In this document: positions 44,233-53,790 of the stretch, one piece after another
Layout: the number at the start of each line of letters is the position of its first letter
Position numbering within the stretch: position 1 is the stretch's first letter
Assembly: GCF_032271945.1 (NCBI RefSeq)
Contig: NZ_CP130319.1
Span: 4,173,001 to 4,237,000, forward strand
Length of the DNA: 64,000 nucleotides
Source: Paenibacillus sp. MBLB1832
GTDB taxonomy: Bacteria; Bacillota; Bacilli; Paenibacillales; NBRC-103111
Direction of reading: 5' to 3'
The notes under the pieces: generated by a model
Seen by the model: the letters and a program-made list of their open reading frames with translations, nothing else
The model's database searches: none
What the model was told of the DNA's origin: nothing
Position numbers and translations under genes: made by a program

Positions 44233-45036
44233 TTAAGTTAAACAATATTGGCGCAGCGCTTCATGCACACCTTGGTTATTATTCGAAGAAGTGACGGCGT
44301 CAGCGGCCTCTTTCACGGCATCTGGCGAGTTCTCCACAGCGATCCCCAGACCCGCGAAATTCATCATTTCTAGATCATTATAGTAATTACCGATCGCTAG
44401 AATTTGAGAGGATTCAATGTTCAATGAAGAAGCCAAAGCCTTCAAGGCGGTTCCTTTATTTGCCTCAGGATTCATGACATCAATGAACAAATCACCGCTG
44501 CGAATCATACGCAAATGGCCGTAGAGCTTCTGCTCTTCCCACTCTTTTTGAACACGATCTAATACATCTGGTTGTCCAAAAAGCGTAAATTTAACAATAG
44601 GCACACTAAGCTCGGATACCGAGGTCACTAATTTCGGTTGAATGAGGAACTTTTTGTACATCATTTTCTCATACTCACCGATTCGTTCGATAAACATATT
44701 AAACGCGGTGCACACATCGAAATGAATTCCCTCGCGGCGGGCGTATGCCAACATCGGTTCAATTTCTGCAACTGTAAAAGAAAATTCATTCACCAAGCTT
44801 TGACCTCGTTCATCCGCGTGAACCGTCACTGCACCATTGTGCGTAATCATGGTACCTTCCAAACCAAGCTGTTCAAGAATCGGCAATGTGCTTGCAGGCG
44901 CTCTTCCCGTGCATAACACAATATGACACCCTTGATCATACACTTGTTGAATGGTTTCAATCGTCTGATCCGTTAATTCATGATCATCCGTCAATAGTGT
45001 TCCGTCAACGTCAAGTGCGACTAAGCGATAGTTCAA
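44233..45036 (-). CDS. HAD-superfamily hydrolase, Cof type (IIB), 267 aa
   Basis: Motif I VALDVDGTLLTDD supplies the nucleophile Asp; motif II is CTGRA; the conserved lysine lies in NKGTALKAL; motif III IGNYYNDLEMM carries the Mg-binding Asp. The insert cap is of the Cof type. These enzymes dephosphorylate sugar phosphates or FMN. The start is the TTG at 45036 behind AAGGGGG: the open frame to 45207 would overlap the giant protein and its terminator, and has no ribosome site. Confidence 0.92.
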   Translation of the reverse strand: MNYRLVALDVDGTLLTDDHELTDQTIETIQQVYDQGCHIVLCTGRAPASTLPILEQLGLEGTMITHNGAVTVHADERGQSLVNEFSFTVAEIEPMLAYARREGIHFDVCTAFNMFIERIGEYEKMMYKKFLIQPKLVTSVSELSVPIVKFTLFGQPDVLDRVQKEWEEQKLYGHLRMIRSGDLFIDVMNPEANKGTALKALASSLNIESSQILAIGNYYNDLEMMNFAGLGIAVENSPDAVKEAADAVTSSNNNQGVHEALRQYCLT

Positions 45037-45110
45037 ATGGGTTCGCCCCCTTTCCGCATTTTTATCGACTATTGTACCATAGGAACTTGCATTGGGCACC
45101 GCTTTTACAC

Positions 45111-45140
45111 AAAAAAGACAGTTATCCGAAGATAACCGTC
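45111..45140 (-). terminator. Terminator of the giant surface protein gene
   Basis: GACGGTTATC, loop TTCG, GATAACTGTC, then six T on the minus strand, 6 bp after the stop. A canonical UUCG tetraloop. Confidence 0.95.
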
Positions 45141-45145
45141 CCTCT

Positions 45146-48100
45146 TTATTGAACCCGATGTACACCAACCGATTGCTGAACATTCCCAATGATTTCGATA
45201 GGTACATCTTCAGTTTTCACAATGCCATTGCGGTATCGAATTTGAAAATGTATCGTGTGCGCGCCTTTGGGCAAACCTTCCGTAAAAGACTGGAATTTGC
45301 TGTCGAATAGCTCCCCCTTGTAAAGAGTTGGATCGCCCGAATCTGGTTCTAGCTTTTGAGAGACATACAAGGACTGACCGTCCAAACCAACCGTATCCAT
45401 CCAAGAAAGCACCTCCTCAACTGGGGCTGTTTCGCTTTGACTTTTCACAACAAATATCTCACCAGAATAAAACTGTTTGGGTGCAGCTTGCGTACGATGT
45501 CCCTGCTGATTATGGAAAATGAGCCATGAATCGGTATACGTAACATCCGAGTGAATGGTGAGCGGTAATACGGTTATGGTTTTAACCGCTGTCGTTGTCA
45601 CCATCCCGTCTGTGACTGCTAGCGTCACTTTATAGTCGCCAGGTTCAAAGAACTTGTGCGTGAAGTTCGTGGTTGTAAACGACTTCGTCCCCCCGCTCAG
45701 CCCTTCTATGGTCCAAGTATATGTGAGTGAATCCCCGTCAGGGTCAATCGAAGCATTGGCACTGTGCACCTCGTCTCCTTCCCAAACGGGCTTAGGACTC
45801 CAATCAAAATCAGCGATCGGCGCTCGATTGATATACATCCAGGTTTGCGGAGAGTAATTAGACCAAGTGAATCCATCAAAAACCCTGACACGAACACGAA
45901 GCTTTTGACCCGTTGGTAGATCCTGATTAACTTGCCAGCTGCCAGCATTTAATGTCGATCCCTGATAATACTGACCTGAGTCCAAAATCATAACGTTATT
46001 GGTCTCATTCGTGATTTGAATTTGAAAGTATTGAAACGTCGTACCAGGATCGAGATCCATCTGGTTCCATTTCAATGTCGGTCTCATTGAATTAAACAAA
46101 GTAGGCGAAGCCTGTGTACCATTCGGCACGGTCATCGTAGCAATGGGAGCGCTATTGATCTGCATCCACCCAAAATTCGACCAGGCGGACCAATTGTACA
46201 CATCTTTGACCCTTACTTTAACCTGATATTTTGCACCTAATGTTAAGTTGATCGGCACATGCCAGGTCTGCGAACCATCGAGTTGATTTTGATCAACGAT
46301 GCCACTATCTACCACCAAAGTACCGCCGCTGTCAAACACTTGCACCTGATAATGAGTCAAGGCATATCCATCGGGATCCGTCTGATTCCAAGTTATATCG
46401 GGGTTAATTCCTACCATTGTCGGGTTAGCAAAGGCACCATTTGGCATCGTTAACGTTGCTATTGGGGGTGATGCTGGCACAGGAGTTGCAGTTGTAAATG
46501 TCGTAGATACAGGAACACTCAAAGCTCCATACTCATCAGCAACTTGCAAATAGACGGTATACGATCCTGATAGCGACGGTTTTGACGGTTTACCTAACGT
46601 AAAGTTTCCATTCGGATCAACGAAGGAATATTGTCTAGATACAACACCGCGATTAGCACAATAATTCATGTTTGTCACATCTGGTGCTGAACAAGCGGAA
46701 GTCGATGGATCGTAGCGGTCTGGATCGTAAGAATTATCCGTAAAGATCACCGTTCCATCACCTTGCAAAGTGGCTATGAAATTCAGTATGACTGGTCTTC
46801 GGTGTACCACAATAGAGGAGTGGAACGGATTCGACGATTTACGATACAACTCGAATAACATGCTAGGATAAAAAAATGTAGGATTCGGATCGTCCTTGGC
46901 CGATAAGGTGATATCGTAAACACCAACCTTATCAAACACCGTTTGCGAACCACTGAAAGTCTGGTTATCCAGCACCGAAAGCCCTTGATTATTTAAGAAC
47001 TTAGGTGTGTGCTTATAAAACCATTGATAGGTGCCACTTGCGGGATCATTTTCAGAATCCGTGTACGAGATGTTATCGTACTTGACTGTTGCCGATGCTG
47101 ATCCACTTTCCCACAATGCAAATCCAGCATACCAAGCCGTCTGAGGCGTAGTGATTGGTTTCTTTATTATGTTTGTGAAAGTCGTGTAGGACTTGTCCGT
47201 AAAAGGCCCTATCGTACCGCTTAACCACGTGCTGTCTTGTATACTCAGATACGGTACGCCATTCAACCTAAGATCAATTTTATTGCCAGTCATCGAAATA
47301 GCAAACGTATAATCTGTATTATCTAGAAACGGAAAATTAGCACTAGCTAAGACCGTCGGCGCGCCATTGACATACTTTGTCAAATAGATCACGGACCCAT
47401 TGGTTTCAACTGCATATCGATTTCTGGGGTCCTGCATACGGAAGGAAAATCCTGCTTTGTTTGTGTTTGCATTGGCACTAGCCATGTTTAAAGTGAATTG
47501 CAGTTCCACATCTGTCACAGAAAAATCGGATACAAACTGGCCTAATTTCGTCGGATAGCCCACTGCTGGCGTCGTACTTGGGGTACCGATGGCTAACCAA
47601 GGCACGAAGTTATGCTGATCATACCCTGCGAATTGTGATGAGAATAAGGCCATGAGCATTCCATCACCAACATATTGCGAGCTGAAAATTGCATTCGTTG
47701 ACCCCGCATAAAATGCACTTATTGAAAGCAAGCCACCTAGGCCGTTGATCGTACCCACTGTTTGCCCTGCTGCGTTTTTGACTGTATTACCAACTGTGTT
47801 GTAACCTTCAATCGTTTGTGTGCCCGTGGAATAACCGCCATCCCAGTTAATGGTTGGTTGATTATTGTAAGCCCAACCTGGATTATCGCTATCTGAAACC
47901 ACCCCAGTAGTCTTGTCTATGGACTCGTAAAAGGCTTGGTGCCCCATATAAATCATAGAGTAACTTCGAACTTGGATTTGATTTCTTTGGGGATTGTCCA
48001 CCATTAAGATTATTGCATCAGCATGATCCCCAAGCGCATAAGAGAAAGAACCAACGTATGTGGTTTGACTTCCCTTCAGTTTCGTTTTCCAAGCAAATGA

Positions 48101-51100
48101 AAGATCAGCATTAAGCTTAATAATAGCGGCGCCAGCAGCTACGGTAACCTGAGTGCCACTAGACGTATACGAGCATTGTTGCTGTGAAACAAAGTAAAAC
48201 TCACCATCCGCGCCCCTAAAACTTTTTTGAACATTGTCTCTGCACGAGGATGTTGGGTTAATTGCTGGATCGGTCCATGTCGCATTCGCTAGAGGAACGG
48301 ACTTTACTATTTGACCTTGACGATTAATTTGACGGACTTGAAGATCATTGTAATAGCTCTCTCCCACGACAACCACTAAATCTTCTCCAACATTTTGAGG
48401 AGGGAAAGTACTCTGGGCACTCATCTCATAATTATCACTATAAACCTGCCCATTCCCCAACGATGAGTCAAAAGGGCTATAACCATTCAGTATTGAACTG
48501 CTTATGAATTGCCCTGTAGTTGCATCAAATGTTCGGAGCTCGACCAAATTAACACTTACGTTATTCTGTTCGCCACCACTATAATAAGCATACTCAGCAG
48601 GATACCGTATCTTCGCATATACGATATTCCCAGCAACATGATACCCTAAAACAGTAGCTTGCCACGGTGTACGAGTAGAAACCCCATACGCGTGCGTGTA
48701 ATCCTTTCTTGAGAAAGCATCATAACTATCAAATGCAGCCGTCTTGTATGTCGGTGGGGGGCCATAATTACCATTTAAAATGTCGCTTCCTTTGATGATA
48801 AAATCATAGGGCGAGCCGTCCAAATATTTATGTACATAATCTGGGAACATACACCCCGAGCAATATTCAGTTGTTCCTGAATAACGCCCAATCTTGCTTT
48901 TATTCATTGCGTAAAATGAATACCCGCCAGTAGAAGAGACACTACCCGTTCCGAAATAAATATGGGTATCCGTTGTTTTGAAAACAGGGGGCCCATAGCC
49001 CCAAGCCACGGGTTGCCAAGTTCCTGCCGTAGACCCTGGAATTAATAGGGGCTGCGTATCCATTGTCCCAAAGCTAGCAAAAGATCGATAGGGTGACTGT
49101 CCATTGGGACCTAAACCAAAATCTTGTGCAGGAGTTATGAATTGTCGATATTGCGTTTGACCCCATTGCTCATAATTAAAATTATAGTATTCCTGAGATT
49201 GCGTGTTTCGGCCTAAACCTGCAGCTAGCTGATTGGCTGCTCCTGCGGTCCATCCAACACCCTTGTTAATGGCACTATTCGTATTCGTTTGAAAAAGGCT
49301 CCAACTCGTCAATATTCTACTAGCTGGGTATAGCACCGCTGGTTCGATAGCTGGTTGTGCATTCTCGCCCTCAACTTCGAAACTGACCACTGGCCCGTCC
49401 TTGTTCACCACATCAAGCGTGATTTCAGAAGCAGCCTGCGTGCTGTTATCACTGCAACGACCGAAATCTTCACAGCTTGTAACGAAGAAAAGATATTTGC
49501 CTATTTGGGCAGGGGTAAAATCAACACCAGATACATTCCCGCCACTAAGCGTTTGCCACGCATCGTTCTGGAAGCCATTATTGTCCGTATCATATTTGTA
49601 TTTAAACGAGGCTGAAGCAATTGTATCACCATCCGTGGAGTAAGATTGATTCTGAATATGCGTGGAATTGCCACGTACACTGAATGAAGGCACCCCAAGC
49701 TTGGCTATTGGGGGTTTATCCGGATGTACCGTGATATGGCAGTCGGAACTTTCAAGCGATAATAATCCCGCTGTGTCTGTTACGCTCTCAAGTGTGACTG
49801 TTATTGTGATATCCGACATCGTACCATTGGCATAGCTCGTTTGTAGATTGGACCACACATCCTTCGTGTGATCAATCAAACGACCTACCGGACTATGACT
49901 GGACGAAGCATTTATAGCACCATTAGAAATTGTTCTGTTTTCCTTGATCTCGCTGGGGGCTGAACATACTGGAATTGGATTGGGAGGAAGCACTTCGATG
50001 ATCGTAGATCTTGTCGTCGAAGCCCCCCATTGATCGTGCATGGAAGCTTCAACACGGTGAAAACCAGGCGTATCCATCACGATGTTATGATAGCCGTCCG
50101 TGTAATGACTTACTCCACTTTTGCCTGGGATCGTTTGAGTCCACGCGTCAGAGCTATTGAAATTAAAGTCGTCCCAATAGATGAGATCACCATCAGGATC
50201 ACTTGGCGTTGGCACTGAGGGATCTTCGATATAGATCATATCCAACGTATCTCCCACAACCGCGGTTTGAAGGGGCGTTTTTCTGTTCGAAGGTTTTACC
50301 CAGCCAATTTTGAAATCAGGAGGACCGTTGATGGACGGGCCATTGATCGTTAAGGTTTTGGTGGCGATAAAGCCAGATGAGCCGCAGGATGCTTCGATCA
50401 TTAAGGAGATTTGATGCGAGCCTACTGCAAGGATGGATGGATAATTGCTTTGGTTATACGAGGTATCTAGCGTTTGATTATACACCTTAGCTGTGTAAAC
50501 AAAGCTGCCTCCACGTTCTATTTTGTAGTAATGATCTGTGTAGGTACACCCGCTAGGAATCGTAAAAGGTAACGGGTGTAGCTTGAAACTGTCACGGTAA
50601 TTGATTGTGGAGGGGGTTATTTGGAAATCCCCAGATACAGAAGCTGGAGTTGGGGTCGGGGTGGGGCTGGGTGTAGAGGTGCCTCCAGAGTAGGTGACTT
50701 CGATGTGGTCGGGGTATTTGTAGGTTTCGGACACTAAATCGACGGTGAAGGCGGCGTAGTAAACCATGACTTTGGCGCCGTTGGGAGGGCTTCCGAGTTC
50801 CTTGGAATGTCCCTCATGGTCGAAGTCTTGGGAATAAGTCACTGTGTAATTGTTGGCACTGGTTGCTGTAACTGTGCCTGATGTAGTTGTATAATCGCTT
50901 CTACCAGCACTTACTCCAGCAGGACCATTAATATTCGCAAACAAATTTACTTTTGAGGTCGCTATAATTTGGGAATTGCTGACAACAGATGAAGGTATCA
51001 CAGTTCCATTATCCGAAGTCGTATATGCGACATTTCGGGAGGCAGTAAGTGAAAGACTGACTTCGAAGCATCCTGGATATATTGGCATGCTATAACCATT

Positions 51101-51583
51101 AATGCTTTCAGTCGGTGCTGATCCACAAGATTTTGTTCCACTTGGGAAGTCAGCATACCATTTAACACCTTTATCCCCCCCAGGGATATAACGATACCAA
51201 GCATAATAACCCTGTAATGAGTCATTATCTCTGGATTCCACTTGTCGTTCATATCCCCAATAGGTTTGCGTTCCAGACCAATTAGTTTTTCCGGATGCCT
51301 CTGGAATACTTTCTACTTTCACATCATCACGAAAAACATCAACACTTTGAATGATTTGCCCGTTTGGTGCTGAAATAGAAATTGGGTTAGTAGTGGCACT
51401 AGCTTGATCACTGTAAATCGCCTGATAACCTGTGATTGTATTAACAGAATAAGTTAAATTAATACTGGTTATATCACTTGCATGTGCAGTCATCCAACTA
51501 AATTCGAGAAATTGAATGGTGGTTATTTGCAAAACCAAAAAGGTAATAATTAAAAGGCCTACTTTTCTTTTAGCGTAACGTAT
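45146..51583 (-). CDS. Giant secreted beta-rich protein with PKD, FN3-like and lectin-like domains, about 2,145 aa
   Basis: An extracellular protein. The N-terminus RYAKRKVGLLIITFLVLQ and the rest up to AHA/SD is a Sec signal. That signal is complete only if translation begins at an ATA (51583), which stands 7 nt after AGGGAGG; the first usual start, TTG 51538, lacks a ribosome site. Parts in order: a beta-rich head, a Ser/Thr/Pro linker (PSPTPTPTP) near residue 310, Ig-like repeats, a large mid region, a lectin-like fold near 1390-1560, two FN3-like repeats (each ending W-M-x-I-N-x-A-P) and a PKD domain beginning ADFDWSPKPVWEGDEV. No SLH or LPxTG anchor. It follows the SLH gene closely. Confidence 0.8.
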   Translation of the reverse strand: MRYAKRKVGLLIITFLVLQITTIQFLEFSWMTAHASDITSINLTYSVNTITGYQAIYSDQASATTNPISISAPNGQIIQSVDVFRDDVKVESIPEASGKTNWSGTQTYWGYERQVESRDNDSLQGYYAWYRYIPGGDKGVKWYADFPSGTKSCGSAPTESINGYSMPIYPGCFEVSLSLTASRNVAYTTSDNGTVIPSSVVSNSQIIATSKVNLFANINGPAGVSAGRSDYTTTSGTVTATSANNYTVTYSQDFDHEGHSKELGSPPNGAKVMVYYAAFTVDLVSETYKYPDHIEVTYSGGTSTPSPTPTPTPASVSGDFQITPSTINYRDSFKLHPLPFTIPSGCTYTDHYYKIERGGSFVYTAKVYNQTLDTSYNQSNYPSILAVGSHQISLMIEASCGSSGFIATKTLTINGPSINGPPDFKIGWVKPSNRKTPLQTAVVGDTLDMIYIEDPSVPTPSDPDGDLIYWDDFNFNSSDAWTQTIPGKSGVSHYTDGYHNIVMDTPGFHRVEASMHDQWGASTTRSTIIEVLPPNPIPVCSAPSEIKENRTISNGAINASSSHSPVGRLIDHTKDVWSNLQTSYANGTMSDITITVTLESVTDTAGLLSLESSDCHITVHPDKPPIAKLGVPSFSVRGNSTHIQNQSYSTDGDTIASASFKYKYDTDNNGFQNDAWQTLSGGNVSGVDFTPAQIGKYLFFVTSCEDFGRCSDNSTQAASEITLDVVNKDGPVVSFEVEGENAQPAIEPAVLYPASRILTSWSLFQTNTNSAINKGVGWTAGAANQLAAGLGRNTQSQEYYNFNYEQWGQTQYRQFITPAQDFGLGPNGQSPYRSFASFGTMDTQPLLIPGSTAGTWQPVAWGYGPPVFKTTDTHIYFGTGSVSSTGGYSFYAMNKSKIGRYSGTTEYCSGCMFPDYVHKYLDGSPYDFIIKGSDILNGNYGPPPTYKTAAFDSYDAFSRKDYTHAYGVSTRTPWQATVLGYHVAGNIVYAKIRYPAEYAYYSGGEQNNVSVNLVELRTFDATTGQFISSSILNGYSPFDSSLGNGQVYSDNYEMSAQSTFPPQNVGEDLVVVVGESYYNDLQVRQINRQGQIVKSVPLANATWTDPAINPTSSCRDNVQKSFRGADGEFYFVSQQQCSYTSSGTQVTVAAGAAIIKLNADLSFAWKTKLKGSQTTYVGSFSYALGDHADAIILMVDNPQRNQIQVRSYSMIYMGHQAFYESIDKTTGVVSDSDNPGWAYNNQPTINWDGGYSTGTQTIEGYNTVGNTVKNAAGQTVGTINGLGGLLSISAFYAGSTNAIFSSQYVGDGMLMALFSSQFAGYDQHNFVPWLAIGTPSTTPAVGYPTKLGQFVSDFSVTDVELQFTLNMASANANTNKAGFSFRMQDPRNRYAVETNGSVIYLTKYVNGAPTVLASANFPFLDNTDYTFAISMTGNKIDLRLNGVPYLSIQDSTWLSGTIGPFTDKSYTTFTNIIKKPITTPQTAWYAGFALWESGSASATVKYDNISYTDSENDPASGTYQWFYKHTPKFLNNQGLSVLDNQTFSGSQTVFDKVGVYDITLSAKDDPNPTFFYPSMLFELYRKSSNPFHSSIVVHRRPVILNFIATLQGDGTVIFTDNSYDPDRYDPSTSACSAPDVTNMNYCANRGVVSRQYSFVDPNGNFTLGKPSKPSLSGSYTVYLQVADEYGALSVPVSTTFTTATPVPASPPIATLTMPNGAFANPTMVGINPDITWNQTDPDGYALTHYQVQVFDSGGTLVVDSGIVDQNQLDGSQTWHVPINLTLGAKYQVKVRVKDVYNWSAWSNFGWMQINSAPIATMTVPNGTQASPTLFNSMRPTLKWNQMDLDPGTTFQYFQIQITNETNNVMILDSGQYYQGSTLNAGSWQVNQDLPTGQKLRVRVRVFDGFTWSNYSPQTWMYINRAPIADFDWSPKPVWEGDEVHSANASIDPDGDSLTYTWTIEGLSGGTKSFTTTNFTHKFFEPGDYKVTLAVTDGMVTTTAVKTITVLPLTIHSDVTYTDSWLIFHNQQGHRTQAAPKQFYSGEIFVVKSQSETAPVEEVLSWMDTVGLDGQSLYVSQKLEPDSGDPTLYKGELFDSKFQSFTEGLPKGAHTIHFQIRYRNGIVKTEDVPIEIIGNVQQSVGVHRVQ

Positions 51584-51612
51584 GTGACTTCCTCCCTTCT
51601 ATATAAAACGCG

Positions 51613-52824
51613 CTATTTGCGAGGAAGCATTACCCCTAATAAGGTATGCACGTAAGTACTATGTGGAGGTCTTGCTGGTGCATACATCTTAACCCTTAGA
51701 TGATTATCTAATTTAACATCCAATTTAGACATAATAAAGGCTGGTATGTCTCCCAGTTCCTTGTGAAACAGAGATGCCGGGCCTGTTAATTTATGTTCTA
51801 CTAGCTCTCTAGCAGTGCTATTGAATCCATTAAGGTCAAATCCCGGCTCCTTTGCAGAATCATTGTAAATCTCAGTATCCTTGTTATAATCTACATGCCC
51901 TTTAAAATAGATAACATAGCTATCCATGTAACCATTTTTGACTAACGGACTAGTTTTCTCAGACTTTAAATCATACCAATGCAAATCATCCATGTCCCCA
52001 AGTAAGTACTTATTCGGATCATTCGGATTAGCTAAATCAATTGCAATAATCTGATCAAAGCTCCCCTTCCACAAACCGTCATCAGTTTCAAGGGTTAACT
52101 TGCTCACATCCCACTCTTCACCGCTGTATTGTTTACCCCCAAAAAACTCAGGCATCATCGTAAAAATATTCGTTCTCTTCAACACCAACTCCGCATTACC
52201 AACCGCCGCCCGATCCACCTCTAACTTGCCGCCGTCTTTAACACTCAAAATCCGCTCAATAATCGTGACCGATTGCGCTCTAGTGGTAACTTCATCCTCC
52301 CCGAGCTGCCCGCCAGAAAGTCCCTGGATTAACCCCAGTTTCGTCGCGTTATACATCATGGACGGATCGTTAGTGATCGCCGCAGGATCTTGATAATCCT
52401 TATCGGCAGCGCGCAAGGCAACCCTCGCCATTTCCATCCGAGTCATCGGCTGATTCATCTCATCCAGGCTAAAATCCGCGCCTTTGTAGATTCCCAACGT
52501 TGCCGCTGCCGTAGCAAACGGCACATACCATTTTGAACCAGAAGTATCACCCTTCACAGGTAAGTTGAGTGCTCTAACGACCATTTTAATAAACTCAGCT
52601 CGACTTACCTTGTTCTCAGGCCTAAACGTTTGGTCTTCATAGCCATCGACATACCCTTTTTGCGTTGCCGTCTCCACTGAGCTTTTTGCCCAATGCCCTG
52701 TAATATCTTTTAATAAAATAGCGGATACCCCCGCATTACTTGCAGCCGATATTTCAGCACTATTACATCCAGTTGTCGTTGCAAATGTAAGTGCACTCAT
52801 TAAAACAAGAATCTTTCTTTTCAT
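51613..52824 (-). CDS. SLH-domain surface protein, 403 aa
   Basis: After a signal peptide (MKRKILVLMSALTFATTTGC; the Cys might make it a lipoprotein, but the lipobox is poor) come three SLH repeats. They are at about 35-90 (DITGHWAKSSVE, FRPENKVSRAEFIKMV), 95-140 (WYVPFATAA, PMTRMEMARV) and 155-200 (TRAQSVTIIERIL). SLH domains bind pyruvylated wall polymer. The C-terminal 200 residues are not recognised. ATG 52824 follows AGGATGAGG. Likely forms an operon with the giant protein 30 bp downstream and may help hold it on the wall (inference). Confidence 0.85.
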   Translation of the reverse strand: MKRKILVLMSALTFATTTGCNSAEISAASNAGVSAILLKDITGHWAKSSVETATQKGYVDGYEDQTFRPENKVSRAEFIKMVVRALNLPVKGDTSGSKWYVPFATAAATLGIYKGADFSLDEMNQPMTRMEMARVALRAADKDYQDPAAITNDPSMMYNATKLGLIQGLSGGQLGEDEVTTRAQSVTIIERILSVKDGGKLEVDRAAVGNAELVLKRTNIFTMMPEFFGGKQYSGEEWDVSKLTLETDDGLWKGSFDQIIAIDLANPNDPNKYLLGDMDDLHWYDLKSEKTSPLVKNGYMDSYVIYFKGHVDYNKDTEIYNDSAKEPGFDLNGFNSTARELVEHKLTGPASLFHKELGDIPAFIMSKLDVKLDNHLRVKMYAPARPPHSTYVHTLLGVMLPRK

Positions 52825-52922
52825 CGTTTCTGCCTCATCCTTCACTTAGTCTCATTTCGTATAACCCAATTATTGGTAGTATCTCATTACACAACTGACA
52901 ATGTCTACCTATTTATTCCAAT

Positions 52923-52971
52923 AAAAACAAAAACCGCCCAAAATCGCAAAAATCAGCGACATCTGGGCGGT
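52923..52971 (-). terminator. Terminator of the pseudouridine synthase operon
   Basis: ACCGCCCA / TGGGCGGT stem, T-rich on the minus strand, about 65 bp after the rsuA-like stop. Confidence 0.85.
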
Positions 52972-53038
52972 ACTTCCGCAAACCATATTCATCTCAAAAA
53001 TAAAATACCATATTCTAGTAAAATTGTATAGCTTATTT

Positions 53039-53785
53039 TTAAACGCCATTCGCATTTTGTAATGCCTGAAGTTCTTCCTCACTCAACTCCCTAACTTGAC
53101 CTAAAGCCAAAGTTGGATCTAACGCTAGCGGGCCCATTGAAATTCTTTTTAGATAGACAACTTGCTTCCCGATGGCTTGAAACATCCGTTTGACTTGATG
53201 AAACTTGCCCTCCATGATCGTTAATTCGATCTCTGAGGGTACGCCTAAGGACGCATTTCCTGTTGCTAAAATGTTTAAAATCCCCGGCAACGTCTCGTAA
53301 CCGTCATCCAACGTAACCCCTTGCGCGAAAGCTTCGCGATCCGCTTCATTGACTTCCCATTCTACTTTGGCAAAGTAGGTTTTAGGGACATGTTTTCGTG
53401 GCGAAAGCAGATTGTGGGCGAGTTTTCCATCGTTCGTGAGCAAAAGGAAACCCTCGGTATCCTTATCCAGTCTTCCAACTGGAAACACTTCGAATGGCAC
53501 ATATTCCGCGTCCAAAAGATCCACGACTGTTCGATCCCGATTATCTTCAGTTGCAGATACAACACCTTGCGGTTTGTTCATCATGAGATAAACAAACTCG
53601 CGGTATTTCACGATTTCGCCGTGCACCGTAATGATATCGGACTCAGGCTTCACTTGCATTCCGCTGTCTTTGACTTTGACACCGTTCACATAAATCGCGC
53701 CTTCTTTGGCAAGCCGCTTGAGTTCAGAACGGGAGCCAACGCCTACGTGGGCGAGTATTTTATCGAGTCGTTGTGTTTGTTTCAT
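53039..53785 (-). CDS. rsuA: 16S rRNA pseudouridine(516) synthase-type enzyme
   Basis: An N-terminal S4 RNA-binding domain (residues 3-60, RLDKILAHVGVGSRSELKRL) is followed by a pseudouridine synthase domain with the catalytic Asp in GRLDKDTEGFLLLTNDG near residue 100, and the final KFHQVKRMF motif. RsuA isomerises U516 of 16S rRNA; close paralogues act on 23S rRNA, so specificity is family inference. ATG 53785 starts 5 bp after the stop of the methyltransferase gene, whose end carries GGAGGT. The longer open frame to 53845 would overlap that gene. Confidence 0.9.
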   Translation of the reverse strand: MKQTQRLDKILAHVGVGSRSELKRLAKEGAIYVNGVKVKDSGMQVKPESDIITVHGEIVKYREFVYLMMNKPQGVVSATEDNRDRTVVDLLDAEYVPFEVFPVGRLDKDTEGFLLLTNDGKLAHNLLSPRKHVPKTYFAKVEWEVNEADREAFAQGVTLDDGYETLPGILNILATGNASLGVPSEIELTIMEGKFHQVKRMFQAIGKQVVYLKRISMGPLALDPTLALGQVRELSEEELQALQNANGV

Positions 53786-53790
53786 GACCG

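Noticed and set aside
45037-45207. N-terminal extension of the HAD phosphatase
   Set aside because: It would run through the terminator and the end of the giant protein gene; the TTG at 45036 has a proper ribosome site.
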